Below are positions 37,324 to 46,238 of a stretch of 64,000 bases of DNA, piece by piece (within the stretch, counting starts at the first letter, position 1; every line of letters begins with the position of its first letter). Below the pieces are notes generated by a model. It ran no database searches, was not told the DNA's origin, and was given only the letters and a program-made list of their open reading frames with translations. The stretch spans positions 1,116,001 through 1,180,000 of the forward strand of contig NZ_JAWJZH010000001.1 in assembly GCF_033063295.1 (NCBI RefSeq). The letters are read 5' to 3'. The stretch is from Nitrosomonas sp. Is35. Lineage in GTDB: Bacteria; Pseudomonadota; Gammaproteobacteria; Burkholderiales; Nitrosomonadaceae. The position numbers were made by a program, and so were the translations under genes.

Positions 37324-38235
37324 GTGGATGCGTCTGTTGAACAAATACGAGAACAAGAACAGAAACCTAAATTAAAAAGCGCATCGTTGTGGAAAAGAAT
37401 AAAAAATGTGCTCTTACTATCGTCGTTTTTGGGGCTTATATCAGCCAACATTGCGACGCTCGTCAGCGATAGTTTGCATACCGCCGCCTTTAATACATTG
37501 AAATCTTTCTTAGGATATGCATTGACCGACACGGCATTAACGAGAGTTCTTGGCCAGAGCCCAACGGTAAAAAGAAATGATGATGTGGCTGTTAAAACCA
37601 AAGAACTGGTTGATAAAAATACGCGATTGACCAGAAATAACTCGGAATTGGAGGAGAAGCATGCCAAACTTAAAATGGAATCTGATAAAAAGATAAAAAC
37701 TGTTCAGAAAGTATCAAAGCGTATAGCCACCCGATCGGTTGCGAGTGCAACACGTAATATTGTATCCCTCCCAGGCCGAGCAATTCCAATATCGGGTGCA
37801 TCAATAATAGTTGGAGTAGCTGTGTGGGATATTCATGATCTCTGTCAGAACATGAAGGACATTAACCAACTAAATAGTGCGTTTGGGCATGCGCTTGAAG
37901 ATCAGGATCAGATATGTGGCATGAAAGTGCCTACAAAAGAGCAGGTTCTGGCTGATGTAAAGGAAAATTGGCAAGAAGCATATGATAATGCCAAAGTCCA
38001 AATAGAATTATCGCATATGAATGCCAAGGATCTGATAAATCAAAAATATGGGGATGCTAAAGAACAAGCAGCTCAAATGGGGGATGATCTGGAAGATCAA
38101 CTGGTAGATACGTATACGGATGCTATGAATAAAATTAATCAAATCAAAACACAAACTCAAGTTCCGCCGCCAGCGGAGATGTGGAAAACGGTTAAAGATA
38201 AGATTTATGATCTTTCTGAAAAATTAGCACATTAG
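37324..38235 (+). CDS. Unknown membrane-associated coiled-coil protein
   Basis: About 303 residues from GTG 37324 (AAGGA eight bases upstream), or 310 from ATG 37303, which has no ribosome binding site. A hydrophobic segment lies near residues 30-50 (NVLLLSSFLGLISANIATLV). A charged coiled coil spans about 95-135 (ELEEKHAKLKMESDKKIKTVQ). A second hydrophobic stretch lies near 155-175 (PISGASIIVGVAVW), and a long acidic helical C-terminus follows. No family is recognised. Its AT-rich codon use differs from its neighbours, which suggests it was acquired. Confidence 0.7.
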   Translation: MDASVEQIREQEQKPKLKSASLWKRIKNVLLLSSFLGLISANIATLVSDSLHTAAFNTLKSFLGYALTDTALTRVLGQSPTVKRNDDVAVKTKELVDKNTRLTRNNSELEEKHAKLKMESDKKIKTVQKVSKRIATRSVASATRNIVSLPGRAIPISGASIIVGVAVWDIHDLCQNMKDINQLNSAFGHALEDQDQICGMKVPTKEQVLADVKENWQEAYDNAKVQIELSHMNAKDLINQKYGDAKEQAAQMGDDLEDQLVDTYTDAMNKINQIKTQTQVPPPAEMWKTVKDKIYDLSEKLAH

Positions 38236-38262
38236 TGTGTAAAGCCTAGCATCTGGCTTTTG

Positions 38263-39018
38263 TTAAATCGCAAGAATCCCACCTGAACAGAATTTTGCCT
38301 GCTCCAATCGCGTCAGCGTCGGCAGCAGGTTGAGACCGGTTTTTTGCTTCAATTCGAGCGCTTGTTCTGTGAGCTCACTGATGGAAATCTCGATCCTATC
38401 TCCGGTCGCGGCCATTGCGATGACGTTGCCGCTGTCGCAGGGAGGGAGAGCCAGTGCGCGTCCGTCGAATGCTGTTTTGATGCGTTCCAGGCTGGCTTGG
38501 TGGCCACGGCTGCGGCCTAGCAGATTCACCGTGAGAACGCCATTATGGTTCAAGCGCGCCCGGCACATTTGATAGAACGGCAGCATGTCGAGCTCACCGG
38601 GGTGCGCATCGGCGTCGTAGCCATCCACCAGAATCAGGTCGTAAGTCTTGCCGTTCCCGGCGATATACTGTGCGCCGTCCGCGATCACGATATTGAGGCG
38701 TAGCGGGTCTTCCGGCAGTTTGAAGAATTGCCTTGCGGCTGCTACCACGCGCGGTTCGATCTCAACCGCAGTCAGTTTCGCCAGCGGGTAGTAGCGATAA
38801 AGAAATTTGGTCAGCGATGCCGCACCCAGGCCGATCAGCAGCACTTTGCGCGGAAAACGCGCATCGTCTCTCAGCAACAAGCTCGCCATCATTTCCCGAG
38901 TGTAGTCGAGTTCCAAGCGCCAAGGGCGCGCGATGCGCATCGCGCCCTGTATCCAGTCGGAGCCGAAATGCAAAGTGCGCACCCCGGCTTCTTCACTGAT
39001 ATCGATGGAGAAACTCAT
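38263..39018 (-). CDS. Spermidine synthase-like methyltransferase-fold protein
   Basis: A 251-residue protein with the polyamine synthase fold: ELDYTREMMASLLL, VLLIGLGAASLTKFLYRYYP (nucleotide-binding loop, about 58-77), LTAVEIEPRVVAAARQFF and YDLILVDGYDADAHP (about 128-142). The N-terminal strand domain is short, and the usual aminopropyl-transfer GGGDG loop reads GLGAAS, so real spermidine synthase activity is doubtful. Such proteins are commonly annotated as SpeE-like. It is convergent with the upstream coiled-coil gene. Confidence 0.75.
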   Translation of the reverse strand: MSFSIDISEEAGVRTLHFGSDWIQGAMRIARPWRLELDYTREMMASLLLRDDARFPRKVLLIGLGAASLTKFLYRYYPLAKLTAVEIEPRVVAAARQFFKLPEDPLRLNIVIADGAQYIAGNGKTYDLILVDGYDADAHPGELDMLPFYQMCRARLNHNGVLTVNLLGRSRGHQASLERIKTAFDGRALALPPCDSGNVIAMAATGDRIEISISELTEQALELKQKTGLNLLPTLTRLEQAKFCSGGILAI

Positions 39019-39068
39019 TATGCTTTCTGACCTGATGGGTATCCGGTAACTTTGTTTGTCACGATTGC

Positions 39069-40346
39069 TTAAGTCCGGCTAGCGGCGAGCGCTTGTTCCA
39101 AATCCGCCAGAATATCATCGATATTTTCAATGCCGATGCACAAACGGATCATGTCCTGCGTGACGCCCGCAGCGGCGAGTTCGGGGCCGGTCAATTGCCG
39201 ATGGGTTGTGGATGCCGGGTGCGCGGCCAAGGATTTGGCATCGCCGATATTCACCAGCCGCTTGAACAGTTTGAGCGCATCGTAAAATTTCACACCGGCC
39301 TCGAATCCGCCTTTGATGCCGAATGTCATCAAGGCCGATGGGCGGCCTTGCATGTATTTTTGCGCCAATTGATAGTATTCCGATGATGGCAGCCCCGCAT
39401 ATTTCACCCACGCCACGGCGGGATGTTGCTCAAGGTGTTGCGCGACTTTGAGCGCATTTTCAGTATGCCGCTCCATGCGTAGCGACAAGGTTTCGATACC
39501 CTGTAGAAAGAAGAAAGCATTCATCGGTGACATGGCCGAACCGGTATTGCGCAGCGCGACGGTGCGCACGCGCCCGACATAGGCGGCGGGGCCGAATTCC
39601 TGCGTATAGACGACGCCATGATAGGCCGGTTCGGGGTTGTTGAGCATCGGAAACCGCTCCGCATGATCCGGCCAGGGAAACTGGCCGGAGTCGACGATAA
39701 TGCCGCCGACGGATGTGCCATGTCCACCCATATATTTGGTCAGCGAATGCACCACGATATCCGCGCCGAACTGGAAAGGTTTCATCAGGACCGGCGTGGG
39801 CACGGTGTTATCGACGATAACCGGAACACCGTGCCGATGCGCCATCGCGCAAATGGCTTCCATGTCCGGAATATTTCCCGCCGGATTACCCAGCGACTCG
39901 CAGAATACCGCCGCAGTTTTTTTGTCGATCAGCGGTTCGAGGTTTGCAGGATTATCGTCTTTGGCGAAGCGCACTTCGATTCCCAATTTCGGCAGCATGT
40001 GCGCGAACAGCGTATAAGTTCCGCCGTACAGCAGCGGCACGCTGACGATGTTATTGCCCACCTCGGCGATATTAATCACCGAATAATGGATGGCTGCTTG
40101 ACCTGAGCTGAGCGCCAAGGCCGCCACTCCGCCTTCGAGCGCCGCCACCCGTTGTTCCAGCACATCGCTGGTCGGATTCATGATGCGCGTATAAATGTTG
40201 CCCGGCACGGCGAGATTGAACAAATCCGCGCCATGCTGCGCGTTGTCGAATTCGTAGGCGACGGTCTGATAAATAGGAACCGCCACCGACTTGGTGGTGG
40301 GGTCGGTTTGATAACCGGCGTGGATAGCGATCGTTTCGTCTTTCAT
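39069..40346 (-). CDS. metY: O-acetylhomoserine sulfhydrylase
   Basis: A 425-residue PLP enzyme of the Cys/Met metabolism family. It begins ETIAIHAGYQTDPTTKSVAVPIYQTVAYEF, typical of MetY. The PLP lysine lies in VVHSLTKYMGGHGTSVGG (about 203-220). It makes homocysteine from O-acetylhomoserine and sulfide. It sits 51 bases upstream of the speE-like gene. Confidence 0.93.
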   Translation of the reverse strand: MKDETIAIHAGYQTDPTTKSVAVPIYQTVAYEFDNAQHGADLFNLAVPGNIYTRIMNPTSDVLEQRVAALEGGVAALALSSGQAAIHYSVINIAEVGNNIVSVPLLYGGTYTLFAHMLPKLGIEVRFAKDDNPANLEPLIDKKTAAVFCESLGNPAGNIPDMEAICAMAHRHGVPVIVDNTVPTPVLMKPFQFGADIVVHSLTKYMGGHGTSVGGIIVDSGQFPWPDHAERFPMLNNPEPAYHGVVYTQEFGPAAYVGRVRTVALRNTGSAMSPMNAFFFLQGIETLSLRMERHTENALKVAQHLEQHPAVAWVKYAGLPSSEYYQLAQKYMQGRPSALMTFGIKGGFEAGVKFYDALKLFKRLVNIGDAKSLAAHPASTTHRQLTGPELAAAGVTQDMIRLCIGIENIDDILADLEQALAASRT

Positions 40347-40453
40347 TCATTTATCCTCTTAGGAGAGCTCAAGAATTATTGAAGTTTAATAGGTTTGCGA
40401 GATTATGCTAGCGTGTTTGCCAAGGAGCCGCTATCAATGGTTGAATTGCATAC

Positions 40454-41185
40454 TCAATCGTCATTTTTCCGTTCGATATGTTCCTGCAAACCGGTTTCGC
40501 GGATCGTTTGCCGGTCGTAAATACGCTGCCCGATCGGCACTTCGTAGCCTTTTTCCTTGATCAAAATTGCGCCCACCGGACAGATATTGGCCGCCAGATC
40601 GGTAACTGCCATCGCGCTATCCGCCAGCTTCCCGCTTGATGAATTGACGATTAGATGCGCATCCGTGCCACGCCCGGCGATGGCGAATACATTTTTCTTG
40701 TCCACATCGCGGCTGGCGCGCACGCATAGATCGCACAGGATGCAGCGGCTGCGATCGAGCAGGATATCGGGGTGCGAGGCGTCAAGTTCGCGGCGCTGGT
40801 AAAACTGCGGGAAGTGATCGTCCAGCATGCCCAGATGATAAGCCATCGCTTGCAATTTGCAGTTGCCGGTTTTCTCGCACGACGGGCAAATGTGATTGCC
40901 TTCAACAAACAGCATTTGCGTAATGGCTTTACGCGCTTCGTTCAATTCCGGCGTGTTATTGCGGATTTCCTGCCCCGCTACGGCCGGTGTGATACACGCG
41001 GCGGCACTGCGGTTACCGGTTTCCACTACGCACAGGCGGCAATTGCCGCTCGGCGGCAGGCCGGGGTAGTGGCACAGGTGCGGAATGTAGATTCCTACCG
41101 CGAGCGCGGCATCCATGATGGTCTGTCCTGCTGTAAATGGGACTTCCTGGCCGTCGATGCGGATTGTGCTGGGATTGTCTGACAT
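40454..41185 (-). CDS. hoxU: Diaphorase iron-sulfur subunit HoxU
   Basis: A 243-residue NuoG-N-like protein. The [2Fe-2S] ligands are in CHYPGLPPSGNCRLC (about 38-52) and a later Cys in AACITPAV. CPSCEKTGNCKLQ (about 99-111) is next, and RCILCDLC plus NICPVGAI supply cysteines for a [4Fe-4S] cluster. In NAD-reducing [NiFe] hydrogenases, HoxFU form the diaphorase that couples to HoxYH. Here hoxY and hoxH do not follow: the next gene is metY. The start overlaps the hoxF stop by one base. Confidence 0.9.
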   Translation of the reverse strand: MSDNPSTIRIDGQEVPFTAGQTIMDAALAVGIYIPHLCHYPGLPPSGNCRLCVVETGNRSAAACITPAVAGQEIRNNTPELNEARKAITQMLFVEGNHICPSCEKTGNCKLQAMAYHLGMLDDHFPQFYQRRELDASHPDILLDRSRCILCDLCVRASRDVDKKNVFAIAGRGTDAHLIVNSSSGKLADSAMAVTDLAANICPVGAILIKEKGYEVPIGQRIYDRQTIRETGLQEHIERKNDD

Positions 41186-42951
41186 TATCCGTTATCCAGA
41201 TGCGCTGCCGCATCGTCACGATGTGTTGCCTGCCGGGCGCTTTCCAGTGCCTGATCGAGGTCGAACTGCGCGGTGAAATGGGGTTGTAGCGAGGCGGAAA
41301 AAGTGTGCGGGAAATGCTGCAAACCGTCCAGCACATGATGGGCGGCGGTATGACCCAAGCCGCAATGCGATTGGTGCTGAATCAGATGGCTGAGTTGTTT
41401 GAGTTCTTCGATATCGTGCATTGTGCCCCGACCTCCGGCGATTTTATCCAGATTGTTTTTCAATAACTGCGTGCCGACGCGGCAGGGTGCGCAAAAACCG
41501 CAGCTTTCGTGCGCGAAGAAATGTGCGAAATTGCGGTGGATCGCGAGTAAATCGCGCTGCTGGCCGAATACCAGGAACGATCCGCCAGTGGAAACATCTT
41601 CAAAACCGATGGTGCAGTTAAATTCCACTGGACTGAGCAATGTTCCAGCAGGACCGCCGATTTGCACCGCTTGCACGTTTTGCGCGCCGCAATCGTCGAG
41701 AATCTGCTGAATGCGCACACCGAATGGATATTCATAAATGCCCGGTTTTTCGCAATCGCCGCTGATACTGAGGATTTTGGTGCCGCGCGATTGCTCCGTG
41801 CCGATGGAATTAAACCAAGCGCTGCCGTGCGCGGCGATGTGCGCTGCCGCAATGAAAGTCTCGACATTATTGACGCTGGTGGGCTGCCCCAGGTAGCCAT
41901 GCGTGACGGGAAACGGCGGACGGATGCGCGGAATGCCGGGTTTGCCTTCGAGCGATTCGATCAACGCCGATTCCTCGCCGCAGATGTACGCACCGGCACC
42001 AACGACGATGCCGATGTCAAATTCAAAGTTTCCATATCCGAGAATATGCTGGCCCAGTAATCCTTGGCTGCGGCGCTGATCGAGCACGGCGTGCAGATGC
42101 GGTAATAAATAGCGGTATTCGCCGCGTAAATAGATAAATCCTTGTTTTGCGCCAATGACTGACGCGCACAGTGTCATGCCTTCAATCATCGCATCGGCAT
42201 GATCGCGTAACAGCAGCCGGTCTTTGAATGTGCCGGGCTCGCCTTCATCGGCGTTGCAAACGACATAATGCGCATCGCCGGGTGCTGCGCGGCACAATTG
42301 CCATTTTTTGCCGGTATCGAACCCGGCGCCGCCGCGGCCGCGTAAGCCGGATTGTTGGATGACTGCCAGCGTTCGATCAGCGCCTTGTGCCAGTGCGGTT
42401 TGCAGCGCGCTGCCGGGAGCGTGTGGTTCCATTAGCAGCAGATCGCGACGATATATCTTGTCATGTACGGAAAACCATTCCGTTGACCAATCGGTGAGTG
42501 GGGATTCCGTTGTGATCCGCTGTGCGATCTGTGCCAGTTTTTCCGCATTCAAAGCGGTGACCGGCAGCCCATTGACCAGCAGCGACGCACCCTGATCGCA
42601 CATGCCGATGCACGAGGTTTCGCCGATACTGATCAATCCATCCGCGCGCGTTTTGCCCGGGGTGACTTGCAATAGCTGGCACAGCAGCCGCATCAGGTCT
42701 TGTTCTCCGGACAGATAGCCGCAGCTGGTGCAATTGCTGAATAAAATATCGAAACGGCCGCGTGGTTGCGTGGAGAAAAATGAATAAAACGCGACTACCG
42801 CAGCCACCTGACTGAGCGGCATATTGAACTCGACGGCAGCTTGTTGCATGGCGTGCGGTGAAATATGCCGGAATTGCTGTTGCAAGGCATGCAGCCGATG
42901 CAGTATATGCGGGTGTGGTGAACCGGAATTGTGCGGGCGTGAAATATCCAT
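41185..42951 (-). CDS. hoxF: Diaphorase flavoprotein subunit HoxF
   Basis: A 588-residue fusion of NuoE- and NuoF-like parts. The N-terminal NuoE-like region (about 1-155) has [2Fe-2S] ligands in FSNCTSCGYLSG and CIGMCDQGAS. The NuoF-like part has the FMN/NADH site GLRGRGGAGFDTGKKW (about 203-218), ICGEESALIESLEGKPG, and the [4Fe-4S] motif CGFCAPCRVG with HCGLG. It oxidises or reduces NAD(H). A similar protein could also serve an NAD-linked formate dehydrogenase, but no such gene is in view. Confidence 0.9.
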   Translation of the reverse strand: MDISRPHNSGSPHPHILHRLHALQQQFRHISPHAMQQAAVEFNMPLSQVAAVVAFYSFFSTQPRGRFDILFSNCTSCGYLSGEQDLMRLLCQLLQVTPGKTRADGLISIGETSCIGMCDQGASLLVNGLPVTALNAEKLAQIAQRITTESPLTDWSTEWFSVHDKIYRRDLLLMEPHAPGSALQTALAQGADRTLAVIQQSGLRGRGGAGFDTGKKWQLCRAAPGDAHYVVCNADEGEPGTFKDRLLLRDHADAMIEGMTLCASVIGAKQGFIYLRGEYRYLLPHLHAVLDQRRSQGLLGQHILGYGNFEFDIGIVVGAGAYICGEESALIESLEGKPGIPRIRPPFPVTHGYLGQPTSVNNVETFIAAAHIAAHGSAWFNSIGTEQSRGTKILSISGDCEKPGIYEYPFGVRIQQILDDCGAQNVQAVQIGGPAGTLLSPVEFNCTIGFEDVSTGGSFLVFGQQRDLLAIHRNFAHFFAHESCGFCAPCRVGTQLLKNNLDKIAGGRGTMHDIEELKQLSHLIQHQSHCGLGHTAAHHVLDGLQHFPHTFSASLQPHFTAQFDLDQALESARQATHRDDAAAHLDNG

Positions 42952-43055
42952 GCGTAAAAGTATACCGGGGTTAAGACCGGAATGCAGAGATGGTTAGGGT
43001 TAGTTCTATGAAATCTTGCTCATTTTTATAAAAACGAAACTAAATTCGTATTACA

Positions 43056-43093
43056 ATTAATAACCTTTTTCTTAACAGGAAAAGGTTATTAAT
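43056..43093. repeat. 14-bp perfect inverted repeat before the PEP-CTERM gene
   Basis: ATTAATAACCTTTT (43056-43069) and AAAAGGTTATTAAT (43080-43093) flank a ten-base loop, about 95 bases upstream of the PEP-CTERM start. It could be a regulator site or a hairpin in the leader. There is no T-tract after either arm. No sigma-54 (-24/-12) site is seen upstream of the gene. Confidence 0.6.
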
Positions 43094-43188
43094 GATAAAA
43101 ATAAGTGAGAAGCGCCAACTAAAACATGCAACTTTAAGGTTGGTTGGCGTGAGAACGAGATGGGCTTAATTTATAAATTGGAGATTTT

Positions 43189-43869
43189 ATGTTTAAACAG
43201 ATTCTTTTGACTGCGGCAGTGCTGTCGGTATCCATTTCCACGGCATTTGCTACAACCACGATTGGCGGTGCAACGCTGACCGATACCGCGACGGTGAACA
43301 GCGGCACGGTAACACCAACCAGTTACCTGAGCTATGTCAGCGGCGGTAATGGTAATACCGGCTGGGCGGACGGATCGACTTACGGTAGCGATGGCTTCAC
43401 GGCTGCTGCTGCGATGAGTTCGGCCGATCACCATTGGTTGCAGTATGATCCGGCCATTCTGGTGTATAGTCCTGCCGCATTGAGTTCCGTGCTCGCTATT
43501 CCGGCCATCGATCACGGCTGGAATGCTGACAACACCAGTGAATTCTGGGAGCCTTTTGAATTCCGTATTTACGGTTCCGACTCTTCTGGTGCATTGCTTG
43601 AAGAAGGTCATATCACCAGCGTATGGGCGAGAGGCGTGGATGACAGCAGCACATTGAAAAATGCCGATGACTGGACGTCACAATGGTCTTTCACCGGTTC
43701 TTATAATTACTTTGCAGTCGTATCGGGCGATCGTCTGGTAGGCGGCCCATTTTCTCCCGGTGAAGGCGAAATCGATGCCATCGCGGCCATTCCGGAACCC
43801 GAAACCTACGCGATGTTGCTGGCCGGTCTGGGTTTAATAGGATTTGCCGCACGCCGCAGAAAACAGTAA
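43189..43869 (+). CDS. PEP-CTERM secreted protein
   Basis: A 226-residue exported protein with signal peptide MFKQILLTAAVLSVSISTAFA. The mature part is rich in Gly, Ser, Thr and Asp. The C-terminus has IPEPETYAMLLAGLGLIGFAARRRKQ: PEP motif, helix and basic tail for exosortase processing. The ribosome binding site GGAG lies seven bases before the ATG. It stands alone, with a strong terminator after it and an unusual inverted repeat before it. Confidence 0.88.
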   Translation: MFKQILLTAAVLSVSISTAFATTTIGGATLTDTATVNSGTVTPTSYLSYVSGGNGNTGWADGSTYGSDGFTAAAAMSSADHHWLQYDPAILVYSPAALSSVLAIPAIDHGWNADNTSEFWEPFEFRIYGSDSSGALLEEGHITSVWARGVDDSSTLKNADDWTSQWSFTGSYNYFAVVSGDRLVGGPFSPGEGEIDAIAAIPEPETYAMLLAGLGLIGFAARRRKQ

Positions 43870-43902
43870 TCAGCAGCTGAATTCTAAGTAAGACCGCAAC
43901 TG

Positions 43903-43925
43903 ACCCCGCTTCGGCGGGGTTTTTT
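43903..43925 (+). terminator. Intrinsic terminator (possibly bidirectional)
   Basis: ACCCCGC-TTCG-GCGGGGT followed by TTTTTT: a UUCG-capped stem just past the PEP-CTERM gene. It also lies at the end of the convergent DUF1614 gene. Confidence 0.93.
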
Positions 43926-43941
43926 GTGAGCGTTTAATCTT

Positions 43942-44646
43942 TTAAGCCAGCAGCGCGGCCACAATACCGGTGATAAAAATCCCGTCAAACGTCCCCGCAC
44001 CACCAATAGACGCATACGGCGTGCCGAGCCGGGAGATGTCTTTCATGTGCAGCAGATCGGCGCCGATCAATACGCCCAGTGTGCCACTGATGTATGCGAG
44101 CGCGGCGCTTTGTTCCGGGCTGATGATCAAACCGGTCAACGCGGCGCTGATGGGCGCGACCAATATTGGCATGCCGATGCCGAGTCCCTGAATCGGGCGG
44201 CTGAAGTAGTAACTGATCGCACTGATAATCGCGATTCCCAGCAGTGTGGAAGATAGGCTGAGTGTGCTGTGGGAAAACAAATACAGCGAGAGCGTTGCCG
44301 GTATCAGGCAGCCGCCAAGATTGATCAAAATTTGTGTTTCATTATGAAAGGGTTGCGGCGGTATCCTGAGTAATCCCCAGTAGGCAGGCGGAGTGAATTC
44401 CTGTACCGGCACATCGCTTTTGATCCGCGCCACCGGCAAATTGACAACGCTGCCGAGCAACGAAAGCAATAGCACCATCAGACCCGATTCCGGCGGCAGC
44501 CCCAGCTTTACAAAAGCAAATGACAGCAATTCCACCTGAAACAGCACCATCATGACGCCAAGCAGGAAAATGAAAAGCAGCAGATGCAACGGAGAGAAAT
44601 AATTTTTCATCGGGGTATCGTACGGGAAATATCGTTGAGTCATCAT
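43942..44646 (-). CDS. DUF1614 membrane protein
   Basis: A 234-residue integral membrane protein with six or seven helices and motifs of the DUF1614 family (LGSVVNLPVARIKSD, INLGGCLIPATLSLYL, GADLLHMKDI and the end IGGAGTFDGIFITGIVAALL). The function is unknown; members often lie near metabolic transporters. The start may be 12 codons later (MKNYFSPL), since no start has a clear ribosome binding site. Confidence 0.8.
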   Translation of the reverse strand: MMTQRYFPYDTPMKNYFSPLHLLLFIFLLGVMMVLFQVELLSFAFVKLGLPPESGLMVLLLSLLGSVVNLPVARIKSDVPVQEFTPPAYWGLLRIPPQPFHNETQILINLGGCLIPATLSLYLFSHSTLSLSSTLLGIAIISAISYYFSRPIQGLGIGMPILVAPISAALTGLIISPEQSAALAYISGTLGVLIGADLLHMKDISRLGTPYASIGGAGTFDGIFITGIVAALLA

Positions 44647-44823
44647 ATTTTATTCAAGATTTTTTCATTTGAACGGGAAATGGATTCGAGGCATTCGGAT
44701 TCCGGCTGAAGATTCTACAAATATAGTGCTGTCAGGGGTCATGAATGGCCATTTGACATGCTTTTCCATGCATGTTTGAATATCGTTCCGATATCATAAA
44801 AGCACAACTCATCACGATGAAAA

Positions 44824-44913
44824 ATGCAGGCAGGGGAATTCAACGCCACAATCTTCAAACAATCATTCGAAGCATGGAGCGTGGTGACCGGCTCTATGCG
44901 TGAACTCAAATGA
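44824..44913 (+). pseudogene. umuD: C-terminal remnant of umuD
   Basis: A 29-codon frame ends [15 protein letters not shown] and overlaps the umuC start as ATGA. It matches the end of UmuD (usual pattern E-x-W-G-V-V-T...), including GEFNATIF before it. A TGA precedes the ATG, so the LexA-like protease domain with its Ser/Lys pair is gone. The overlap with umuC is retained, which marks the former umuDC operon. Confidence 0.8.
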
Positions 44914-46190
44914 CGCGCGCGATCGCTTTGATCGATTGCAACAACTTCTATGTGAGTTGCGAGCGGGTGTTCAATCCGCGCCTGGAAGGCAAGCCGGTTG
45001 TGGTGCTATCCAACAACGATGGCTGCGCGGTGGCGAGAAGCAACGAGGTGAAAGCGCTGGGTGTGAAGATGGGGCAGCCGTGGTTTGAGTTCAAGGATTT
45101 GGCGAGAAAGTACGGAATCATCGCGCAATCTTCCAATTATGCGTTGTACGCCGATATGAGCAATCGCGTGATGAGCATTCTGGCCATGTTTAGCCCGCAG
45201 CAGGAAATTTATTCGATTGACGAATGCTTTCTCGATTTGTCAGGATTCGGAGCACAAGATCTGACATCTTACGGCCAGCGTATCCGCCGGTGCGTGAAAC
45301 AGTGGACCGGTCTGCCGGTTTGCATCGGCATCGGATCGACCAAGACGCTGGCTAAATTGGCCAACCACATCGCCAAGAAATACCCGGAATTAGACGGTGT
45401 ATGCGACCTGAACAGCATGCCGTCCGATCAGCAAAATGATTGGTTCAACCGGATTGCCGCGGGTGAAGTTTGGGGCATCGGTCGGCGGCTTGTTCCCAAG
45501 CTGTATGATAGTGGCATCAGAACCGTGCTTGATCTGAAGCGGGCTTCCCCGGCCGGGATGCGTTCGCGTTTTTCCGTCGTGATGGAGAAAGTTATCCGCG
45601 AACTCAATGGTGTGGCTTGTATCGAGCTGGAAGAAATCGCGCCGCCGAGAAAGCAAATTGTCAGCTCGCGTTCGTTTGGTGTTGCTGTTGCGGATCTGGC
45701 CAGTCTGGAAGAAGCGGTTTCGTTGTATGTTCGCCGCGCAACGGAAAAATTGCGCCGCCAGCAATTGTGTGCCGGGGCGATTTACGTTGCGATCCGTACC
45801 AGCCCGTTCAACGAAGAAGAGCGCTATTATGCCAATGGCTTGACTATTCCGCTTCCCGTGCCAACCGATGATACCGTGCGGTTGACCAAAGCCGCGTTAT
45901 GGGGGTTGCGTAAAATTTACCGTGGCGGCTATCGCTATCAGAAAGCGCGGGTGATGCTGTCCGGATTGGTTTCCGCCGGTAACCGGCAATCCGATCTGTT
46001 TGGCTTGGCAGCGGCAGAAAATAAATCCGGCAAATTAATGGCGGTTATGGATCAAATCAATGCCAAAATGGGTAGCAGCACGTTGAAGCTCGCGTCCGAA
46101 GGTTTCCGGCAGCCGTGGAAAATGAAACAAGGAAACCGCAGTCCCAGATACACAACGAACTGGAACGAGCTGATTTGCGTGACGAAGTGA
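44910..46190 (+). CDS. umuC: DNA polymerase V catalytic subunit
   Basis: A 426-residue Y-family polymerase, full length. [16 protein letters not shown] (6-21) holds the first metal aspartate, [14 protein letters not shown] follows, and [12 protein letters not shown] (about 98-109) carries the second acidic pair. HhH motifs ([16 protein letters not shown]) and the little-finger region follow. It performs translesion synthesis with UmuD', which is not encoded intact here. No LexA box (CTGT-N8-ACAG) is visible upstream. Confidence 0.93.
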   Translation: MTRAIALIDCNNFYVSCERVFNPRLEGKPVVVLSNNDGCAVARSNEVKALGVKMGQPWFEFKDLARKYGIIAQSSNYALYADMSNRVMSILAMFSPQQEIYSIDECFLDLSGFGAQDLTSYGQRIRRCVKQWTGLPVCIGIGSTKTLAKLANHIAKKYPELDGVCDLNSMPSDQQNDWFNRIAAGEVWGIGRRLVPKLYDSGIRTVLDLKRASPAGMRSRFSVVMEKVIRELNGVACIELEEIAPPRKQIVSSRSFGVAVADLASLEEAVSLYVRRATEKLRRQQLCAGAIYVAIRTSPFNEEERYYANGLTIPLPVPTDDTVRLTKAALWGLRKIYRGGYRYQKARVMLSGLVSAGNRQSDLFGLAAAENKSGKLMAVMDQINAKMGSSTLKLASEGFRQPWKMKQGNRSPRYTTNWNELICVTK

Positions 46191-46238
46191 ATGGCGCAGT
46201 TGCGCTGGCAGTAAATGACTAACAGGAGAATGACCGCT

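Noticed and set aside
38263..39018. True spermidine synthase (speE)
   Set aside because: The nucleotide loop is GLGAAS instead of GGGDG and the N-terminal domain is short, so only a SpeE-like fold is claimed.
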